Shown one piece after another: positions 18,726 to 29,355 of a stretch of DNA of 64,000 bases. The position numbers and the translations under genes were made by a program. Source of the DNA: Mycolicibacterium moriokaense (GTDB lineage: Bacteria > Actinomycetota > Actinomycetes > Mycobacteriales > Mycobacteriaceae); contig NZ_QJJU01000002.1 in assembly GCF_003201655.1 (NCBI RefSeq), positions 124,001-188,000 on the forward strand. The letters run 5' to 3'. Under the pieces are notes generated by a model, which was not told the DNA's origin, made no database searches, and saw only the letters and a list, made by a program, of their open reading frames with translations. How positions within the stretch are numbered: the first letter of the stretch is position 1; every line of letters begins with the position of its first letter.

Positions 18726-19936
18726 CGGCCCAGCGACCGCGACAACTCCTTCGTCAGATCGCCGTGCTTCCCGACCGTGACCTCAGCGAGGCCTAGCCAA
18801 GACGCCATCGACTGCAACTCGGCGGCAAGCGCTTTGGCCACCCGCGACTTGTCTTGCTCGGGTTCGGTGAACGCGCCGACGACGTGCAGCGCGTCGCGCG
18901 TCCGTTCGGCCTTTAGATCGACACGGCCTACGAGGTTCCCGTCGAGCAGGAAGGGCCATACGTAGTAACCGAATTGGCGCTTCGGCGCCGGCGTGTAGAT
19001 CTCGATGCGGTAGTGAAACTCGAAGAGCCGCTGCACCCTTGGCCGGAAGAAGATCAACGGGTCGAAAGGGCACAGCAGCGCCGTCCCACGATCGCGTCGC
19101 GGCACCGTCTGGCCCGCAGACACATACGCCGGAGCCGTCCAGCCGTCGACATCGACAGCTTCCAGTTCCCCATCAGCGACCAGCTTGGCGATCGCGGGCT
19201 TCGCCTGTTTCGGAGACAGCCGGAAGTAGTCGCGGATGTCGGGTTCTGTTGCCACGCCCAGTGCGGTGGCTGCCCGCAGCGTCAGCTCGCGGATCGCTTC
19301 GTCGTCGTCGACCTCCCGGGCCACGACGTCGGGCGGCAGCACGTTCTCGGTGAGGTCGTAGTGCCGGGCGAACCCGACCCGGGTGGCAGTCGTCAGCACC
19401 CCCGCCGCGAACAACGCCTCGGCGACCCACTTGGTGTCGCTGCGGTCCCACCACGGGCCTTTCCTGCCGCGTGGCTCCGACTCCAAGTGCGCCTCGATCT
19501 GCCCAGCGGTCGACGGGCCGAGTTCGGCGACGGCGGCGACGATGTCGTCGGCCAGCTTCGCGTTCTTCTTGACGATCTCCTTGCCCCACCGCCCGTGCGT
19601 GTACTCGCGCATCCGCCAGCGCAGCAGCGGCCAGTCGTCGACCGCCATTAGCGCGGCCTCGTGCGCCCAGTATTCGACCAACAGCCGCGGCGAACGTGCG
19701 GAGTGGCTCCACGCAGCGCGGTCCAGAATGTCTCGGTCATACGGACCCAGCCTGCTGAAGATGGGCGCGTAATGGGCGCGCACCGCCACCGACACCGAGT
19801 CCATTTGCAGCACTTGGATTCTCGAGATAAGCCGCCGCAGGTGGCCGCGGGTAACCGGGCCCCGCAGGTTCGGCTCGGCGAAGCCCTGCGCTGCGACGGC
19901 GATCCTGCGGGCCTGGGTGCCGGTGAGGACAGTCAC
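18722..19936 (-). CDS. YcaQ-like (YQL) winged-helix DNA glycosylase family protein
   Basis: This 404-residue HTH_42 protein shows the YcaQ pattern: [35 protein letters not shown] and WPLLRWRM. The catalytic QxD of the YcaQ-like subgroup is Gln44-Met45-Asp46. Family members excise N-alkylpurines and unhook interstrand crosslinks. The GTG at 19936 overlaps the dfrA stop (GTGA), so it is the third gene of thyA-dfrA-ycaQ. A second HTH_42 protein of the AlkZ subgroup is encoded at 21992-23083. The family is firm; glycosylase activity is inferred. Confidence 0.85.
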   Translation of the reverse strand: MTVLTGTQARRIAVAAQGFAEPNLRGPVTRGHLRRLISRIQVLQMDSVSVAVRAHYAPIFSRLGPYDRDILDRAAWSHSARSPRLLVEYWAHEAALMAVDDWPLLRWRMREYTHGRWGKEIVKKNAKLADDIVAAVAELGPSTAGQIEAHLESEPRGRKGPWWDRSDTKWVAEALFAAGVLTTATRVGFARHYDLTENVLPPDVVAREVDDDEAIRELTLRAATALGVATEPDIRDYFRLSPKQAKPAIAKLVADGELEAVDVDGWTAPAYVSAGQTVPRRDRGTALLCPFDPLIFFRPRVQRLFEFHYRIEIYTPAPKRQFGYYVWPFLLDGNLVGRVDLKAERTRDALHVVGAFTEPEQDKSRVAKALAAELQSMASWLGLAEVTVGKHGDLTKELSRSLGR

Positions 19937-20415
19937 GGACGAACGTAGCTGAAGAACCGGTAGCGCAGGCCGGAGCTGCTCGTGAGCCACTCCCCCTCAG
20001 TGCCGACCCAGGCCGCGTCGAGCACGGGAGCGGTCGCGTCGCCGTCGTCTCTGGGGAGCTCGACTTCGACCTCGGTGACCTCGCATCGCGTGGCGAGCGG
20101 CAGCGCGAGCGTGTAGACCTGCCCGCCGCCAATCACCCAGGTGAGGTCGTCGGTCAGTGCGTCCTGAAGAGTGGGAACCACATGTGCGCCTTCGGCCATG
20201 TACTCAGCCTGCCGGGTGAGTACGACATTTTTCCGCCCAGGCAACGGGCGCACCCTCGCAGGCAGCGATTCCCAGGTCAGCCGGCCCATCACCACGGTCC
20301 GGCCCATCGTCAGTTCCTTGAACCGGGCCTGGTCCTCAGGCAGCCGCCACGGAATGCCGCCGTCGCGGCCGATCACACCAGAGGTGGCCTGGGCCCAGAT
20401 CAGGCCGACGGTCAT
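19933..20415 (-). CDS. dfrA: Dihydrofolate reductase
   Basis: The 160-residue enzyme reduces dihydrofolate to tetrahydrofolate with NADPH. The N-terminus ([29 protein letters not shown]) contains the folate pocket, including the IPW segment and the catalytic acid in [20 protein letters not shown] and [13 protein letters not shown] bind NADPH. It overlaps the thyA stop by ATGA, so oxidation of folate by ThyA and its re-reduction are co-expressed. Confidence 0.96.
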   Translation of the reverse strand: MTVGLIWAQATSGVIGRDGGIPWRLPEDQARFKELTMGRTVVMGRLTWESLPARVRPLPGRKNVVLTRQAEYMAEGAHVVPTLQDALTDDLTWVIGGGQVYTLALPLATRCEVTEVEVELPRDDGDATAPVLDAAWVGTEGEWLTSSSGLRYRFFSYVRP

Positions 20416-21212
20416 ACGGCGACGGGCGCCTTGATCGCAGGGTGCGGGTCGTAGTTCTTGATCGCGATGTCTTCGTAGGTGTAGTCGAAGATCGAATCAC
20501 GCGGCGCCAGAACGAGTTCCGGGTATGGCCGCGGTTCACGGGACAACTGCTCGGTGACCTGCTCGACGTGGTTGTCGTAGATGTGGCAGTCGCCACCGGT
20601 CCAGACGAACTCCCCCACTCCCAGACCGGCCTGCACCGCCATCATCTGCGTGAGCAGCGCGTAGCTGGCGATGTTGAACGGCACGCCGAGAAAGAGGTCG
20701 GCGCTGCGCTGGTAGAGCTGGCAGGACAGCCGTCCGTCGACGACGTAGAACTGGAAGAACGCATGGCACGGCGGCAAGGCCATTTGCGGGATCTCACCGA
20801 CGTTCCACGCCGAGACGATGTTGCGTCGCGAGTCCGGATCCGTCTTCAGCAGCTCCAGCGCGGCACTGATCTGGTCGATGTGCTCGCCCGACGGTGTCGG
20901 CCACGACCGCCACTGCACACCGTAGACCGGCCCGAGATCGCCTGTCTCCGAAGCCCATTCGTCCCAGATACTGACACCGCGCTCCTGCAGCCACCGCACG
21001 TTGGAGTCGCCGCGCAGGAACCACAGCAGCTCGTAGATCACCGACTTGGTGTGCACCTTCTTGGTGGTGATCAGCGGGAAACCGGCCGTGAGGTCATAGC
21101 GCATCTGGTGGCCGAACAGGCTGCGGGTGCCGGTGCCGGTGCGGTCCGATTTGGGCGTGCCACCCTCGAGCACCAGCCGCAGCAGATCCTCGTACGGCGT
21201 GGCGATTGGCAC
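20412..21212 (-). CDS. thyA: Thymidylate synthase (ThyA)
   Basis: This 266-residue classical enzyme methylates dUMP using methylene-tetrahydrofolate. The nucleophile is Cys149 in [30 protein letters not shown] and the C-terminal IKAPVAV are also conserved. The GTG at 21212 is fixed by TAAGCT (21225-21220) 7 nt upstream and by family length; the open frame to 21314 has no support. It is the first gene of thyA-dfrA-ycaQ-like. Confidence 0.96.
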   Translation of the reverse strand: MPIATPYEDLLRLVLEGGTPKSDRTGTGTRSLFGHQMRYDLTAGFPLITTKKVHTKSVIYELLWFLRGDSNVRWLQERGVSIWDEWASETGDLGPVYGVQWRSWPTPSGEHIDQISAALELLKTDPDSRRNIVSAWNVGEIPQMALPPCHAFFQFYVVDGRLSCQLYQRSADLFLGVPFNIASYALLTQMMAVQAGLGVGEFVWTGGDCHIYDNHVEQVTEQLSREPRPYPELVLAPRDSIFDYTYEDIAIKNYDPHPAIKAPVAV

Positions 21213-21219
21213 GCCGCTC

Positions 21220-21225
21220 AGCTTA
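21220..21225 (-). promoter_or_regulatory. -10 element of leaderless thyA mRNA
   Basis: TAAGCT on the minus strand lies 7 nt before the thyA GTG at 21212 and excludes the longer in-frame start at 21314. Confidence 0.6.
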
Positions 21226-21254
21226 CGTCGAGCACCGACGAGTAGAACGGAGCC

Positions 21255-21995
21255 ATGCCGAGTATCTCCGCGACCGTCGCCACACCTGACGGCACTTGCC
21301 CCGTGACCCTGCACACCCCGAACGGCACCGGCCCATGGTCGGCGGTCGTGATGTATCCCGACGCCGGCGGTGTCCGGCCAACCTTCCAGGACATGGCCGC
21401 CAGGCTAGCCGGCTTCGGCCACGCCGTGCTGCTGCCCGACGTGTACTACCGGCAGGGCGACTGGGAGCCGTTCGACATGGAGACCGTGTTCGGCGACCCC
21501 GAACAGCGCAAGCGCCTGATGACGATGGTCGGCAGCGTCACCCCCGACATGATCGCCTCCGACGCGGCCGCGTTCTTCGACTTCCTAGCATCGCGACCCG
21601 AGGTCAAAGGCGACGCGTTTGGCGTGTGCGGGTACTGCATGGGCGGTCGGACGTCGGTGATCCTCGCAGGCCGGGCGCCTGACCGGGTGGCGGCAGCGGG
21701 ATCGTTCCACGGCGGCGGCCTCGTTACCGACGACGCAAGCAGCCCACATCTGTTCGCCGACCAGATGAAGGGGACGGTCTACGTCGCGGGCGCTGAGAAC
21801 GACGGGTCGTTCACCCCGGAACAGGCCGAGACGCTGGACAAGGCGCTGACCGCTGCTGGCGTGACGCATACGGTCGAGTTCTATCCCGCGGCTCATGGCT
21901 TCGCCGTCCCCGACAACCCGCCGTTCGACGAGGCGGCCTCCGAGCGGCACTGGATCGCGCTGCAGCATCTGTTTGCGTCCGCACTGCCCAATTGA
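21255..21995 (+). CDS. Dienelactone-hydrolase family protein (Rv2765-like)
   Basis: The 246-residue alpha/beta-hydrolase has nucleophile Cys in [12 protein letters not shown], acid Asp in GAENDGSF and His in AAHGFAVPD, the Cys-Asp-His triad of dienelactone hydrolases rather than the Ser of esterases. The substrate is unknown. TAGAAC 6 nt before the ATG is positioned like the leaderless -10s elsewhere but lacks the final T. It is coupled to the downstream HTH_42 gene by a 4-bp TTGA overlap. Confidence 0.88.
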   Translation: MPSISATVATPDGTCPVTLHTPNGTGPWSAVVMYPDAGGVRPTFQDMAARLAGFGHAVLLPDVYYRQGDWEPFDMETVFGDPEQRKRLMTMVGSVTPDMIASDAAAFFDFLASRPEVKGDAFGVCGYCMGGRTSVILAGRAPDRVAAAGSFHGGGLVTDDASSPHLFADQMKGTVYVAGAENDGSFTPEQAETLDKALTAAGVTHTVEFYPAAHGFAVPDNPPFDEAASERHWIALQHLFASALPN

Positions 21996-23083
21996 CCCTG
22001 TCGCTGCGGGCGCTCAACCGGGCGACGCTCGCGCGTCAGCTGCTGTTGTCACGCTCACCGATGAGCGCGCTCGACGCGATCGAGCACCTCGTCGGCATGC
22101 AGGCGCAGGCACCGTTTGCGCCGTACTACGGGCTGTGGAGCCGGCTCGACCGCTTCACCGGTGACGAGTTGTCCGGCCTGCTCACCTCTCGCAAGGCCGC
22201 TCGGATCGTGCTGATGCGCGGCACCATCCACCTCGTCACGGCCAAGGATTGTCATCGGCTGCGCCCGCTGGTCCAGCCCGTGCTGGATCGCATGCTGAAG
22301 GCCAATGCCACTCACGGCAGACCGCTCGCCGCCGTCGATGTGTCGGCCGTCGTAGAAGCGGCAAGGATGCTTCTCGACACCGAGGCGCTCACTCCCGGCG
22401 AGATCGGCGCCCGGCTCGCCGAGCAATGGCCGGACACGCCGCCGGGCTCACTTGCTGAGGCCGCCCGCAGCTTGCTGCCGTTGGTACAGGTCCCGCCCCG
22501 GGCAGTGTGGCAGCGCAGCGGACAGGTCCGGCTGACCACCGCGACGGCCTGGCTCGGCAAGCCGCGGCGGAAACCGATGACGATCGATGAAATAGTGCTC
22601 CGCTACCTCGCGGCGTTCGGCCCGGCCACCGTGACAGACGTCCAGACCTGGAGCGGGCTGTCTAGACTGGGTGAGGTGGTCGACCGGCTGGAGTTGATCA
22701 TTTTCAAAAGCGAAGGCGGACAAACGCTTTACGACATTTCGGATGCACCGCGGCCAGATCCGGATACACCGGCGCCGGTGCGGCTCGTCGCGCCGTTCGA
22801 CAACATCCTGCTATCCCATGTCGACCGCACTCGGGTGATCTCCGACGAGAACCGCAAGAGATTGTTTTCGGGCAAGAACGGAGTGTTTCCCGGCACCGTG
22901 CTGGTCGACGGATTCGTCGCAGGAACGTGGGAGCTGGTCGGCAAGGGCGAATCGACCAGCATGCGGGTGCACCCTTATCTCAGGCTGAAGCGCGGCGTGC
23001 TCGATGCCGTTACGTCAGAGGCAAACCGCTTGCTGGAGTGCGCCTTTGAGGTGACCGACCCTGAAGTGACGATTACGGCTTAG
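21992..23083 (+). CDS. AlkZ-like (AZL) winged-helix DNA glycosylase family protein
   Basis: This 363-residue HTH_42 protein carries MQAQAPFAPYYGLWSRL with Gln37-Ala38-Gln39, the QxQ catalytic pair of Streptomyces AlkZ-type glycosylases, and MRGTIHLVTAKD plus VRLVAPFDNILLSH, typical of the family. The start is TTG at 21992, overlapping the preceding stop as TTGA. AlkZ-like proteins remove bulky alkylated bases and often give self-resistance to DNA-alkylating metabolites. Its last 11 bp overlap the convergent membrane-protein gene. Confidence 0.82.
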   Translation: MTLSLRALNRATLARQLLLSRSPMSALDAIEHLVGMQAQAPFAPYYGLWSRLDRFTGDELSGLLTSRKAARIVLMRGTIHLVTAKDCHRLRPLVQPVLDRMLKANATHGRPLAAVDVSAVVEAARMLLDTEALTPGEIGARLAEQWPDTPPGSLAEAARSLLPLVQVPPRAVWQRSGQVRLTTATAWLGKPRRKPMTIDEIVLRYLAAFGPATVTDVQTWSGLSRLGEVVDRLELIIFKSEGGQTLYDISDAPRPDPDTPAPVRLVAPFDNILLSHVDRTRVISDENRKRLFSGKNGVFPGTVLVDGFVAGTWELVGKGESTSMRVHPYLRLKRGVLDAVTSEANRLLECAFEVTDPEVTITA

Positions 23084-23534
23084 GTTCGTCGCGCTTGCGG
23101 TGGCCGAAATGCGCTATTGCACGAAGCAGACCTCGGCCCGCGTAAATACCCGCCGCGACCGACACGATGATCATCACGATGAACATCACCAGCCAGTTCG
23201 CACGGTTGTGGCTGACGTTCCACCAGACGATCGTGAAGAGGATCGCGGCGATGAAAACGACGATGTCACGCCAGTTTCCGGTGTAGGACACGGCGGCCAG
23301 TCGAAGCTCACGACTGCGTTCGGTGGTGCTTATCAGGTCGTCGATGCGCTGGTCAATGCTGGCCTTGAGTCTGGCCTTCAGCTCGGGCTTGTCGTCCGGG
23401 ATCCGCTCCAGCAGGTCCATGTCCTTGGCGATCATGCCCCGGATTTCGGGTGGCCTCAGATTCCCGGCGGCGACACCCAGCAGTGCCCCGCCGGCGATCG
23501 GTGCTGCGCCTAAGGCGAGATCGGCGATACCCAC
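23073..23534 (-). CDS. Membrane protein of unknown function
   Basis: The product has 153 residues: a Gly/Ala-rich N-terminal segment, a charged helical stretch (about 30-80) rich in Asp/Lys/Arg with coiled-coil character, two membrane spans (about 88-106 and 112-132) and a basic tail. I recognise no family. A Shine-Dalgarno (GGAGGAGAG) precedes the GTG, so it is translated from a leadered message, probably as the last gene of the dapB operon, 16 bp after the flavodoxin gene. Confidence 0.7.
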   Translation of the reverse strand: MGIADLALGAAPIAGGALLGVAAGNLRPPEIRGMIAKDMDLLERIPDDKPELKARLKASIDQRIDDLISTTERSRELRLAAVSYTGNWRDIVVFIAAILFTIVWWNVSHNRANWLVMFIVMIIVSVAAGIYAGRGLLRAIAHFGHRKRDEPKP

Positions 23535-23550
23535 AGGCGTCTCTCCTCCG

Positions 23551-24002
23551 TCATTCCATCAGCGTCGCGGCGAGCGTGCCACCGAGCTCATACGCCCGTT
23601 CACGGACGTCGGCGTCGATGGTGCCGATGACTTCGAGCACGTCGGCGGCCTTGTCCAGCGCGAGGCCGGTGGCCACCTTGTCTACCGCATTGGCTGCGCC
23701 CACGGTGTCGTTATTGCCGTGCACCCACAAGCCATATGGCCGGCCGGCCACGTGGTCGAGGCTCGGGTAGTAGACGGTGTCGAAGAAATGCTTGAGCGCA
23801 CCGGACATATAACCAAGGTTGGCGGTGGTGCCGAACAGGTACCCGTCCGCGTTGAGCATGTCGGGAACCGTCGCCGCGAGCGCAGGCCGCACTTCGATGT
23901 CGACGCCCTCGATGTCAGGATCGTGGGCGCCGGCGAGGACGGCTTCGAGCAGCTCGCGCGTCGCCGGCGACGGGGTGTGGTGGACGATCAGCAGCGTCTT
24001 GC

Positions 24003-24006
<4 letters not shown>
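23551..24006 (-). CDS. Flavodoxin-family protein (Rv2771c-like)
   Basis: The 151-residue protein begins VSKTLLIVHHTPSPATRELL; HHTPSPATR is the FMN-phosphate loop of flavodoxin-like NADPH-quinone reductases. GTTANLGYMSGALKHFFDTVYY is the second FMN-contact region. The redox partner is unknown. The GTG overlaps the preceding stop (GTGA), which fixes the start against a longer open frame to 24108. Confidence 0.85.
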
Positions 24007-25213
<1,207 letters not shown>

Positions 25214-25256
25214 GCTTTCCGCCGCCTGTGGATAACTTTCTGCACCTGTCAGCGAT

Positions 25257-25272
25257 TCGAACTAATGTTCGA
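25257..25272. promoter_or_regulatory. LexA (SOS) box overlapping the -10 of the DUF222-HNH gene
   Basis: TCGAAC-TAAT-GTTCGA is a perfect mycobacterial SOS palindrome. The hexamer TAATGT (25263-25268) inside it is a TANNNT -10 located 7 nt before the ATG at 25276, so LexA bound here would cover the promoter itself. Confidence 0.85.
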
Positions 25273-25275
25273 TAT

Positions 25276-26673
25276 ATGGGCACAGGCGCTGCATCGGATC
25301 GGGAGGCTATCGCGGCCGTCCTCGACCGGTTCGACGCCGCCCAGGCCGAGTTGGCCGCGCTGTCCTTCGACGCGTTGACCGCACCGGAAGTGCTCGCCGT
25401 CAAGGGTCGGCTCGAGACCGCCGGTCGCCGCCAGGCCGCCGTCGATCACCGGCTTACCCAGCAGCTGACTTCCCAGGCCAGCCCGGTCGAGCTGGGCGGC
25501 AAGTCGTGGACAGACGTGTTGTCCAACCGGCTGCGCATCAGCCGCGGCCAGGCCCGCCGGCGCGTGGATGAGGCCGAGGACCTTGGGCCGCGCATCGCGA
25601 TGACCGGCGAACGGCTAGAGCCACTGCTGCCCAATGTGGCCGCCGCCCAAGCCGCGGGGACGATCGGCGACGAGCATGTGCGAATCATCCGCCGGTTCTT
25701 CGCCGATCTGCCCTCCGCCGTCGACTTCGAGACCCGTCAAGCCTGCGAGGTCGACCTGGCCCGCGTCGCCAGCGAGCACACGCCCGACGCTCTGCGTAAG
25801 GTCGCCGACCGGCTGATGGCACTTGTACATCCCGACGGCGACTTCTCCGATGTCGACCGGGCCCGCCGGCGCCACTTGATCTTGGGCAAGCAAGAAGCCG
25901 ACGGTATGAGCAAGATCAGCGGATTGCTCGACCCCGAAGCCCGCGCGACGTTCGAAGCGGTGCTGACCAAACTGGCGGCCCCTGGCATGTGCAACCCGGA
26001 CGATGAAAGCCCGTGTGTAGACGGGTCGCCAACCCAAGCCCACATTGACAACGACCTGCGCAGCCCGGCCCAACGGAACCACGATGCATTGAAAGCGATG
26101 GGCCGCAGCGTCTTAGCCTCCGGTGAACTCGGACAGCACAACGGACTGCCGGTCACTGTCGTCGTATCCACCACGCTGCAGGAGCTCGAATCCGGTTGCG
26201 GGCGAGCCGTTACCGCCACCGGCAGCCTGCTGCCCATGTCGACGGTCATCCGGATGGCCAGCCACGCGTATCACTACCTGTGCATCTTTGACAAAGACAC
26301 CGGCCGTGCGCTGCACCTCGGACGGACACGCCGCATCGCGTCTGCGGATCAACGAATCGTGTTGCTCGCCAGGGATCGTGGCTGTACCCGCCCCGGCTGC
26401 ACCGTGGCCGGGGCGAACTGCCATGTCCATCACGCAGTAAGTGATTGGGCCGCCGACGGCCAAACCGACGTCGACGACCTCACCCTGGCCTGCCCCAAGG
26501 ACAACTGCGAGGTCAAACCCGGTGGCTGGCGTACCCGAAAACGCAAAGACGGCCGCACCGAATGGATTCCGCCACCCCACCTCGATAGTGGGCAGTCCCG
26601 GGTGAACGACTACCACCACCCGGAGAACTACCTACTGTCCGACGAAGACGACGAAGAAACCACCGCGGACTGA
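25276..26673 (+). CDS. DUF222 / HNH-endonuclease protein (13E12-repeat family), SOS-controlled
   Basis: The product has 465 residues. The N-terminal DUF222 domain spans about 20-330; a C-terminal HNH domain (about 370-435) has CTRPGCTVAGANCHVHH and DNLTLAC-like DDLTLACPKDN metal and catalytic motifs. These 13E12-family proteins are multicopy in mycobacteria and may be nucleases; their biological role is unknown. The ATG at 25276 is preferred to 25228 because the LexA box and -10 lie between the two codons. Induction by DNA damage is inferred from the box. Confidence 0.88.
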   Translation: MGTGAASDREAIAAVLDRFDAAQAELAALSFDALTAPEVLAVKGRLETAGRRQAAVDHRLTQQLTSQASPVELGGKSWTDVLSNRLRISRGQARRRVDEAEDLGPRIAMTGERLEPLLPNVAAAQAAGTIGDEHVRIIRRFFADLPSAVDFETRQACEVDLARVASEHTPDALRKVADRLMALVHPDGDFSDVDRARRRHLILGKQEADGMSKISGLLDPEARATFEAVLTKLAAPGMCNPDDESPCVDGSPTQAHIDNDLRSPAQRNHDALKAMGRSVLASGELGQHNGLPVTVVVSTTLQELESGCGRAVTATGSLLPMSTVIRMASHAYHYLCIFDKDTGRALHLGRTRRIASADQRIVLLARDRGCTRPGCTVAGANCHVHHAVSDWAADGQTDVDDLTLACPKDNCEVKPGGWRTRKRKDGRTEWIPPPHLDSGQSRVNDYHHPENYLLSDEDDEETTAD

Positions 26674-26702
26674 TACCGCCAACCGATGCCCTCCTCCCAG
26701 GG

Positions 26703-27218
26703 CTACAGCGGCGAGGCGCCCCGCAGGTGTTCGAAGATCAGCGACGTCTGCGTTCCTGCCACGTCGGCGTCGGCATTGAGGTTCTCCACCACAAACGACC
26801 GCAGGTCGTCTGTGTCGCGCGCGGCGACGTGAAGGATGAAGTCGTCGGCCCCTGCCAGGAAGTAGACGTCCATTACCTGTGGCTTACTCCGGATCTGCTG
26901 GATAAAGCTGCGGATCTTGCCGCGGGCATTGGACTGCAGGGTCACTGAGATCATTGCCTGCAGCGACAATCCGATGGCCGACGGATCGATGTCGGCATAG
27001 AAGCCGCGGATCACGCCCAAGTCCTGAAGCCTCCGCATGCGACCGTGACACGTCGACGCGGCGATGCCGACAAGCTCCGCCAGCGCGCTGTTGGACATCC
27101 GCGCGTCCGCGTGTAGGGCGGTCAGGATGCGCCGGTCGATCCCGTCGAGGTCGATGGGCTGAACATCCTTCGATGACCGAGGCGGTGACGCCGCCGATCT
27201 CGTTGATCCTTCTGGCAT
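26703..27218 (-). CDS. aldR: AldR, Lrp/AsnC-family regulator of ald
   Basis: This 171-residue protein matches Rv2779c. The N-terminal HTH (about 24-72: DRRILTALHADARMSNSALAELVGIAASTCHGRMRRL) is followed by the RAM ligand-binding domain. It responds to alanine and controls the divergent ald gene. TATGAT (27230-27225) 6 nt before the ATG is a near-consensus -10 for a leaderless transcript. It is convergent with the DUF222 gene, 29 bp apart. Confidence 0.93.
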   Translation of the reverse strand: MPEGSTRSAASPPRSSKDVQPIDLDGIDRRILTALHADARMSNSALAELVGIAASTCHGRMRRLQDLGVIRGFYADIDPSAIGLSLQAMISVTLQSNARGKIRSFIQQIRSKPQVMDVYFLAGADDFILHVAARDTDDLRSFVVENLNADADVAGTQTSLIFEHLRGASPL

Positions 27219-27311
27219 CTAGGGATCATATCGAAGCATCGTCGGGGTGATTGCCAATCAACCGAAAGTTCTTCACAATTCTAGGTACCAACACGACTTT
27301 TAGGAGCCGTC
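27219..27311. promoter_or_regulatory. aldR-ald divergent control region
   Basis: This 93-bp region holds the aldR -10 (27230-27225), the interrupted palindrome TGATTGCCAATCA (27247-27259), and the ald Shine-Dalgarno AGGAG (27302-27306). AsnC/Lrp-type operators in M. smegmatis lie in the equivalent gap; the palindrome is the best candidate AldR site here, by inference. Confidence 0.5.
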
Positions 27312-28427
27312 ATGCGCGTCGGAATCCCGACCGAGATCAAGAACAACGAGTATCGAGTCGCCATCACCCCTGCGGGCGTGGCCGAGTTGTTCCATCGCGG
27401 CCACGAGGTGATCATCCAGTCGGGTGCGGGTGAAGGCTCGGCGATCTCCGACTCCGACTTCAAGCGGGCAGGTGCACAACTGCTCAACGATGCCGATGAG
27501 GTCTGGGCCGAGGCGGAACTGCTGCTGAAGGTGAAGGAGCCGATCGAGGCCGAATACTCACGCCTGCGCAAGGGCCAGACACTCTTCACCTACCTGCACC
27601 TCGCAGCGTCGAAGCCCTGCACCGACGCGCTACTCGACTCGGGCACCACGTCGATTGCATATGAGACCGTGCAAACGGCCGACGGCGCGCTGCCGCTGCT
27701 GGCCCCGATGAGCGAGGTCGCGGGCAGGTTGTCGGCCCAGGTCGGGGCATATCACCTGATGCGCAGCCAGGGTGGCCGCGGCGTATTGATGGGCGGCGTT
27801 CCCGGCGTTGCCCCGGCCGAAGTCGTCGTCATCGGCGGCGGCATGGCCGGTTACAACGCCGCCCGCGTCGCCAAGGGGATGGGCGCGCACGTGACCGTGT
27901 TCGACCTCAACGTCAACACCCTGCGCAAGATCGACGGTGAGTTCAACGGCAGCATCGAGACCCGGTACTCGTCGATGCTCGACCTCGAGGATGCGGTCAA
28001 GCAGGCCGACCTGGTGATCGGCGCAGTGCTGGTACCCGGCGCGAAGGCCCCCAAGCTGGTTACGAATTCGACTGTCGCACACATGAAGTCGGGCGCAGTT
28101 CTGGTGGACATCGCCATTGACCAGGGTGGCTGCTTCGAAGACTCGCGGCCCACCACCCACGACGACCCCACGTTCGCCGTCCACGACACGCTGTTCTACT
28201 GCGTGGCGAACATGCCCGGCGCGGTGCCCCGCACATCGACCTACTCGCTGACCAACGCCACCATGCCGTATGTGCTGAAGCTGGCGGACAAGGGCTGGCA
28301 GGCCGCCTGCCAGGCCGATCCGGCGCTGGCCAAGGGCCTCTCAACAAACGATGGCGCGCTGCTCTCCGAGCAGGTGGCAGCCGACCTCGACCTTCCCTAC
28401 ACCGATCCGGCCAGCGTTCTGGCCTGA
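27312..28427 (+). CDS. ald: L-alanine dehydrogenase
   Basis: The 371-residue hexameric NAD enzyme interconverts alanine with pyruvate and ammonia. The N-terminus [20 protein letters not shown], the substrate lysine in LLKVKEPIE, the His in TYLHLAA, and the NAD loop [16 protein letters not shown] are all present and length is standard. It corresponds to Rv2780. A strong intrinsic terminator follows at 28443-28474. Confidence 0.97.
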   Translation: MRVGIPTEIKNNEYRVAITPAGVAELFHRGHEVIIQSGAGEGSAISDSDFKRAGAQLLNDADEVWAEAELLLKVKEPIEAEYSRLRKGQTLFTYLHLAASKPCTDALLDSGTTSIAYETVQTADGALPLLAPMSEVAGRLSAQVGAYHLMRSQGGRGVLMGGVPGVAPAEVVVIGGGMAGYNAARVAKGMGAHVTVFDLNVNTLRKIDGEFNGSIETRYSSMLDLEDAVKQADLVIGAVLVPGAKAPKLVTNSTVAHMKSGAVLVDIAIDQGGCFEDSRPTTHDDPTFAVHDTLFYCVANMPGAVPRTSTYSLTNATMPYVLKLADKGWQAACQADPALAKGLSTNDGALLSEQVAADLDLPYTDPASVLA

Positions 28428-28442
28428 CGTCTTATCCCCAAG

Positions 28443-28474
28443 AACCCGGGCACCGCGCCAGCGGTGCCCGGGTT
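28443..28474 (+). terminator. Intrinsic terminator of ald
   Basis: Perfect 14-bp arms (AACCCGGGCACCGC, 28443-28456, and 28461-28474) enclose the 4-nt loop GCCA and are followed by TTTGCC. It lies 15 bp after the ald stop. Confidence 0.85.
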
Positions 28475-28537
28475 TGCCGGTCCATGGGGTAGTTCGCAGC
28501 AACTGTAGGGAATCGCCCGATTCCTCACCCACAAGCA

Positions 28538-28566
28538 TTGTCATAACGTCTCTCCGTACATAGGCC
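28538..28566 (+). promoter_or_regulatory. Candidate SigA promoter ahead of the 28601 ORF
   Basis: TTGTCA (28538-28543), 17 nt, then TAGGCC (28561-28566). The predicted start near 28573 would give a short leader containing the Shine-Dalgarno at 28588-28597. Confidence 0.4.
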
Positions 28567-28600
28567 ATCGAGTTGGGCAAACTCCACAGGAGGAGAGGTA

Positions 28601-29170
28601 ATGGGGCAGGTGACACGGGCAATCAATGCTCGGTCTGGCTTGATTGCGTCTTCGGAGACTCCTGAACGTCGGCATCAGTCGGCCACCAAAACCATCCAGC
28701 AAACATCAGTTCATGAATGTGGCAACAATATGCCTTGGCTGGCATTGCCGCCCCATTTTCGGGTATGGACTCCCATTTTTGGGAGCTATTCGAAGCATTC
28801 AATCAGCGGGTCGCCCACTACCGCTACCTGCCGCGATGACCCCATCGTCGTACGATCGGCTGATCACACGATATTTGCTAGATCTACTAGCTTCGTTATT
28901 TTTGGCCACCTGAAATTCGAGTATCACACTAACCATATAGATCGGGGCTGCGGGCGTAGAGTGATTGCGTTCAACGAACGTTGGGGGATAAAATGCCACG
29001 ACAGAAAGGGAGATATCCGATACAAGGAGTTTGCGGCGGCTGACGCAGCAGCGTTAGGGAATGCGGCTGCAGACCTGCCGCCCGACAGCGAGGGGTTGTC
29101 GGGCGGCCTGATTGCCAAAACGCCATCGCGTTGCTCAATGCGAGGCTTTGCGCACATGCCGAGAGGTTGA
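28601..29170 (+). CDS. Doubtful 189-residue ORF with strong Shine-Dalgarno
   Basis: I do not recognise the product. In its favour are AGGAGGAGAGG ending 3 nt before the ATG and a plausible promoter. Against it, the third codon positions are not GC-rich as in every other gene here, the sequence is rich in His/Arg/Cys with no fold signature, and other frames in the same interval contain more protein-like segments. The last 45 residues (EFAAADAAALGNAAADLPPDSEG) do look helical. It may be the 5' part of a frameshifted gene ending at 29355. Confidence 0.25.
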   Translation: MGQVTRAINARSGLIASSETPERRHQSATKTIQQTSVHECGNNMPWLALPPHFRVWTPIFGSYSKHSISGSPTTATCRDDPIVVRSADHTIFARSTSFVIFGHLKFEYHTNHIDRGCGRRVIAFNERWGIKCHDRKGDIRYKEFAAADAAALGNAAADLPPDSEGLSGGLIAKTPSRCSMRGFAHMPRG

Positions 29171-29355
29171 CACCTCAGCGGACCGGGCGGACGAGAAACG
29201 ATATGCAAGGGGCAGACGACGAACCCGATCTTGTGGTCCGATTGCCTCACTGGGCATACCAGATCTGCATTGACACAGCGGTCCGAGCAACTCCTGCGGA
29301 TGTCCGTCCGCAACTTTTTGCGCCAGGGAAGGCAAAGGCGAAGTTCGCCTACTAA
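29131..29355 (+). pseudogene. Possible C-terminal fragment of a decayed gene
   Basis: This frame gives a protein-like stretch, NAIALLNARLCAHAERLTPQ, from about 29115, continuing to LPHWAYQICIDTA and a stop at 29355 that coincides with the start of a stem-loop. It is one frame off the 28601 ORF, so a single frameshift near 29095-29165 would join them into a product of about 250 residues. No family recognised. Confidence 0.3.

Noticed and set aside
28877..28903. GCTAG-ATCTA-CTAGC followed by TTCGTTATTTTT as a terminator
   Set aside because: The stem is only 5 bp and the region has no secure gene to end; kept only as a note within the decayed region.
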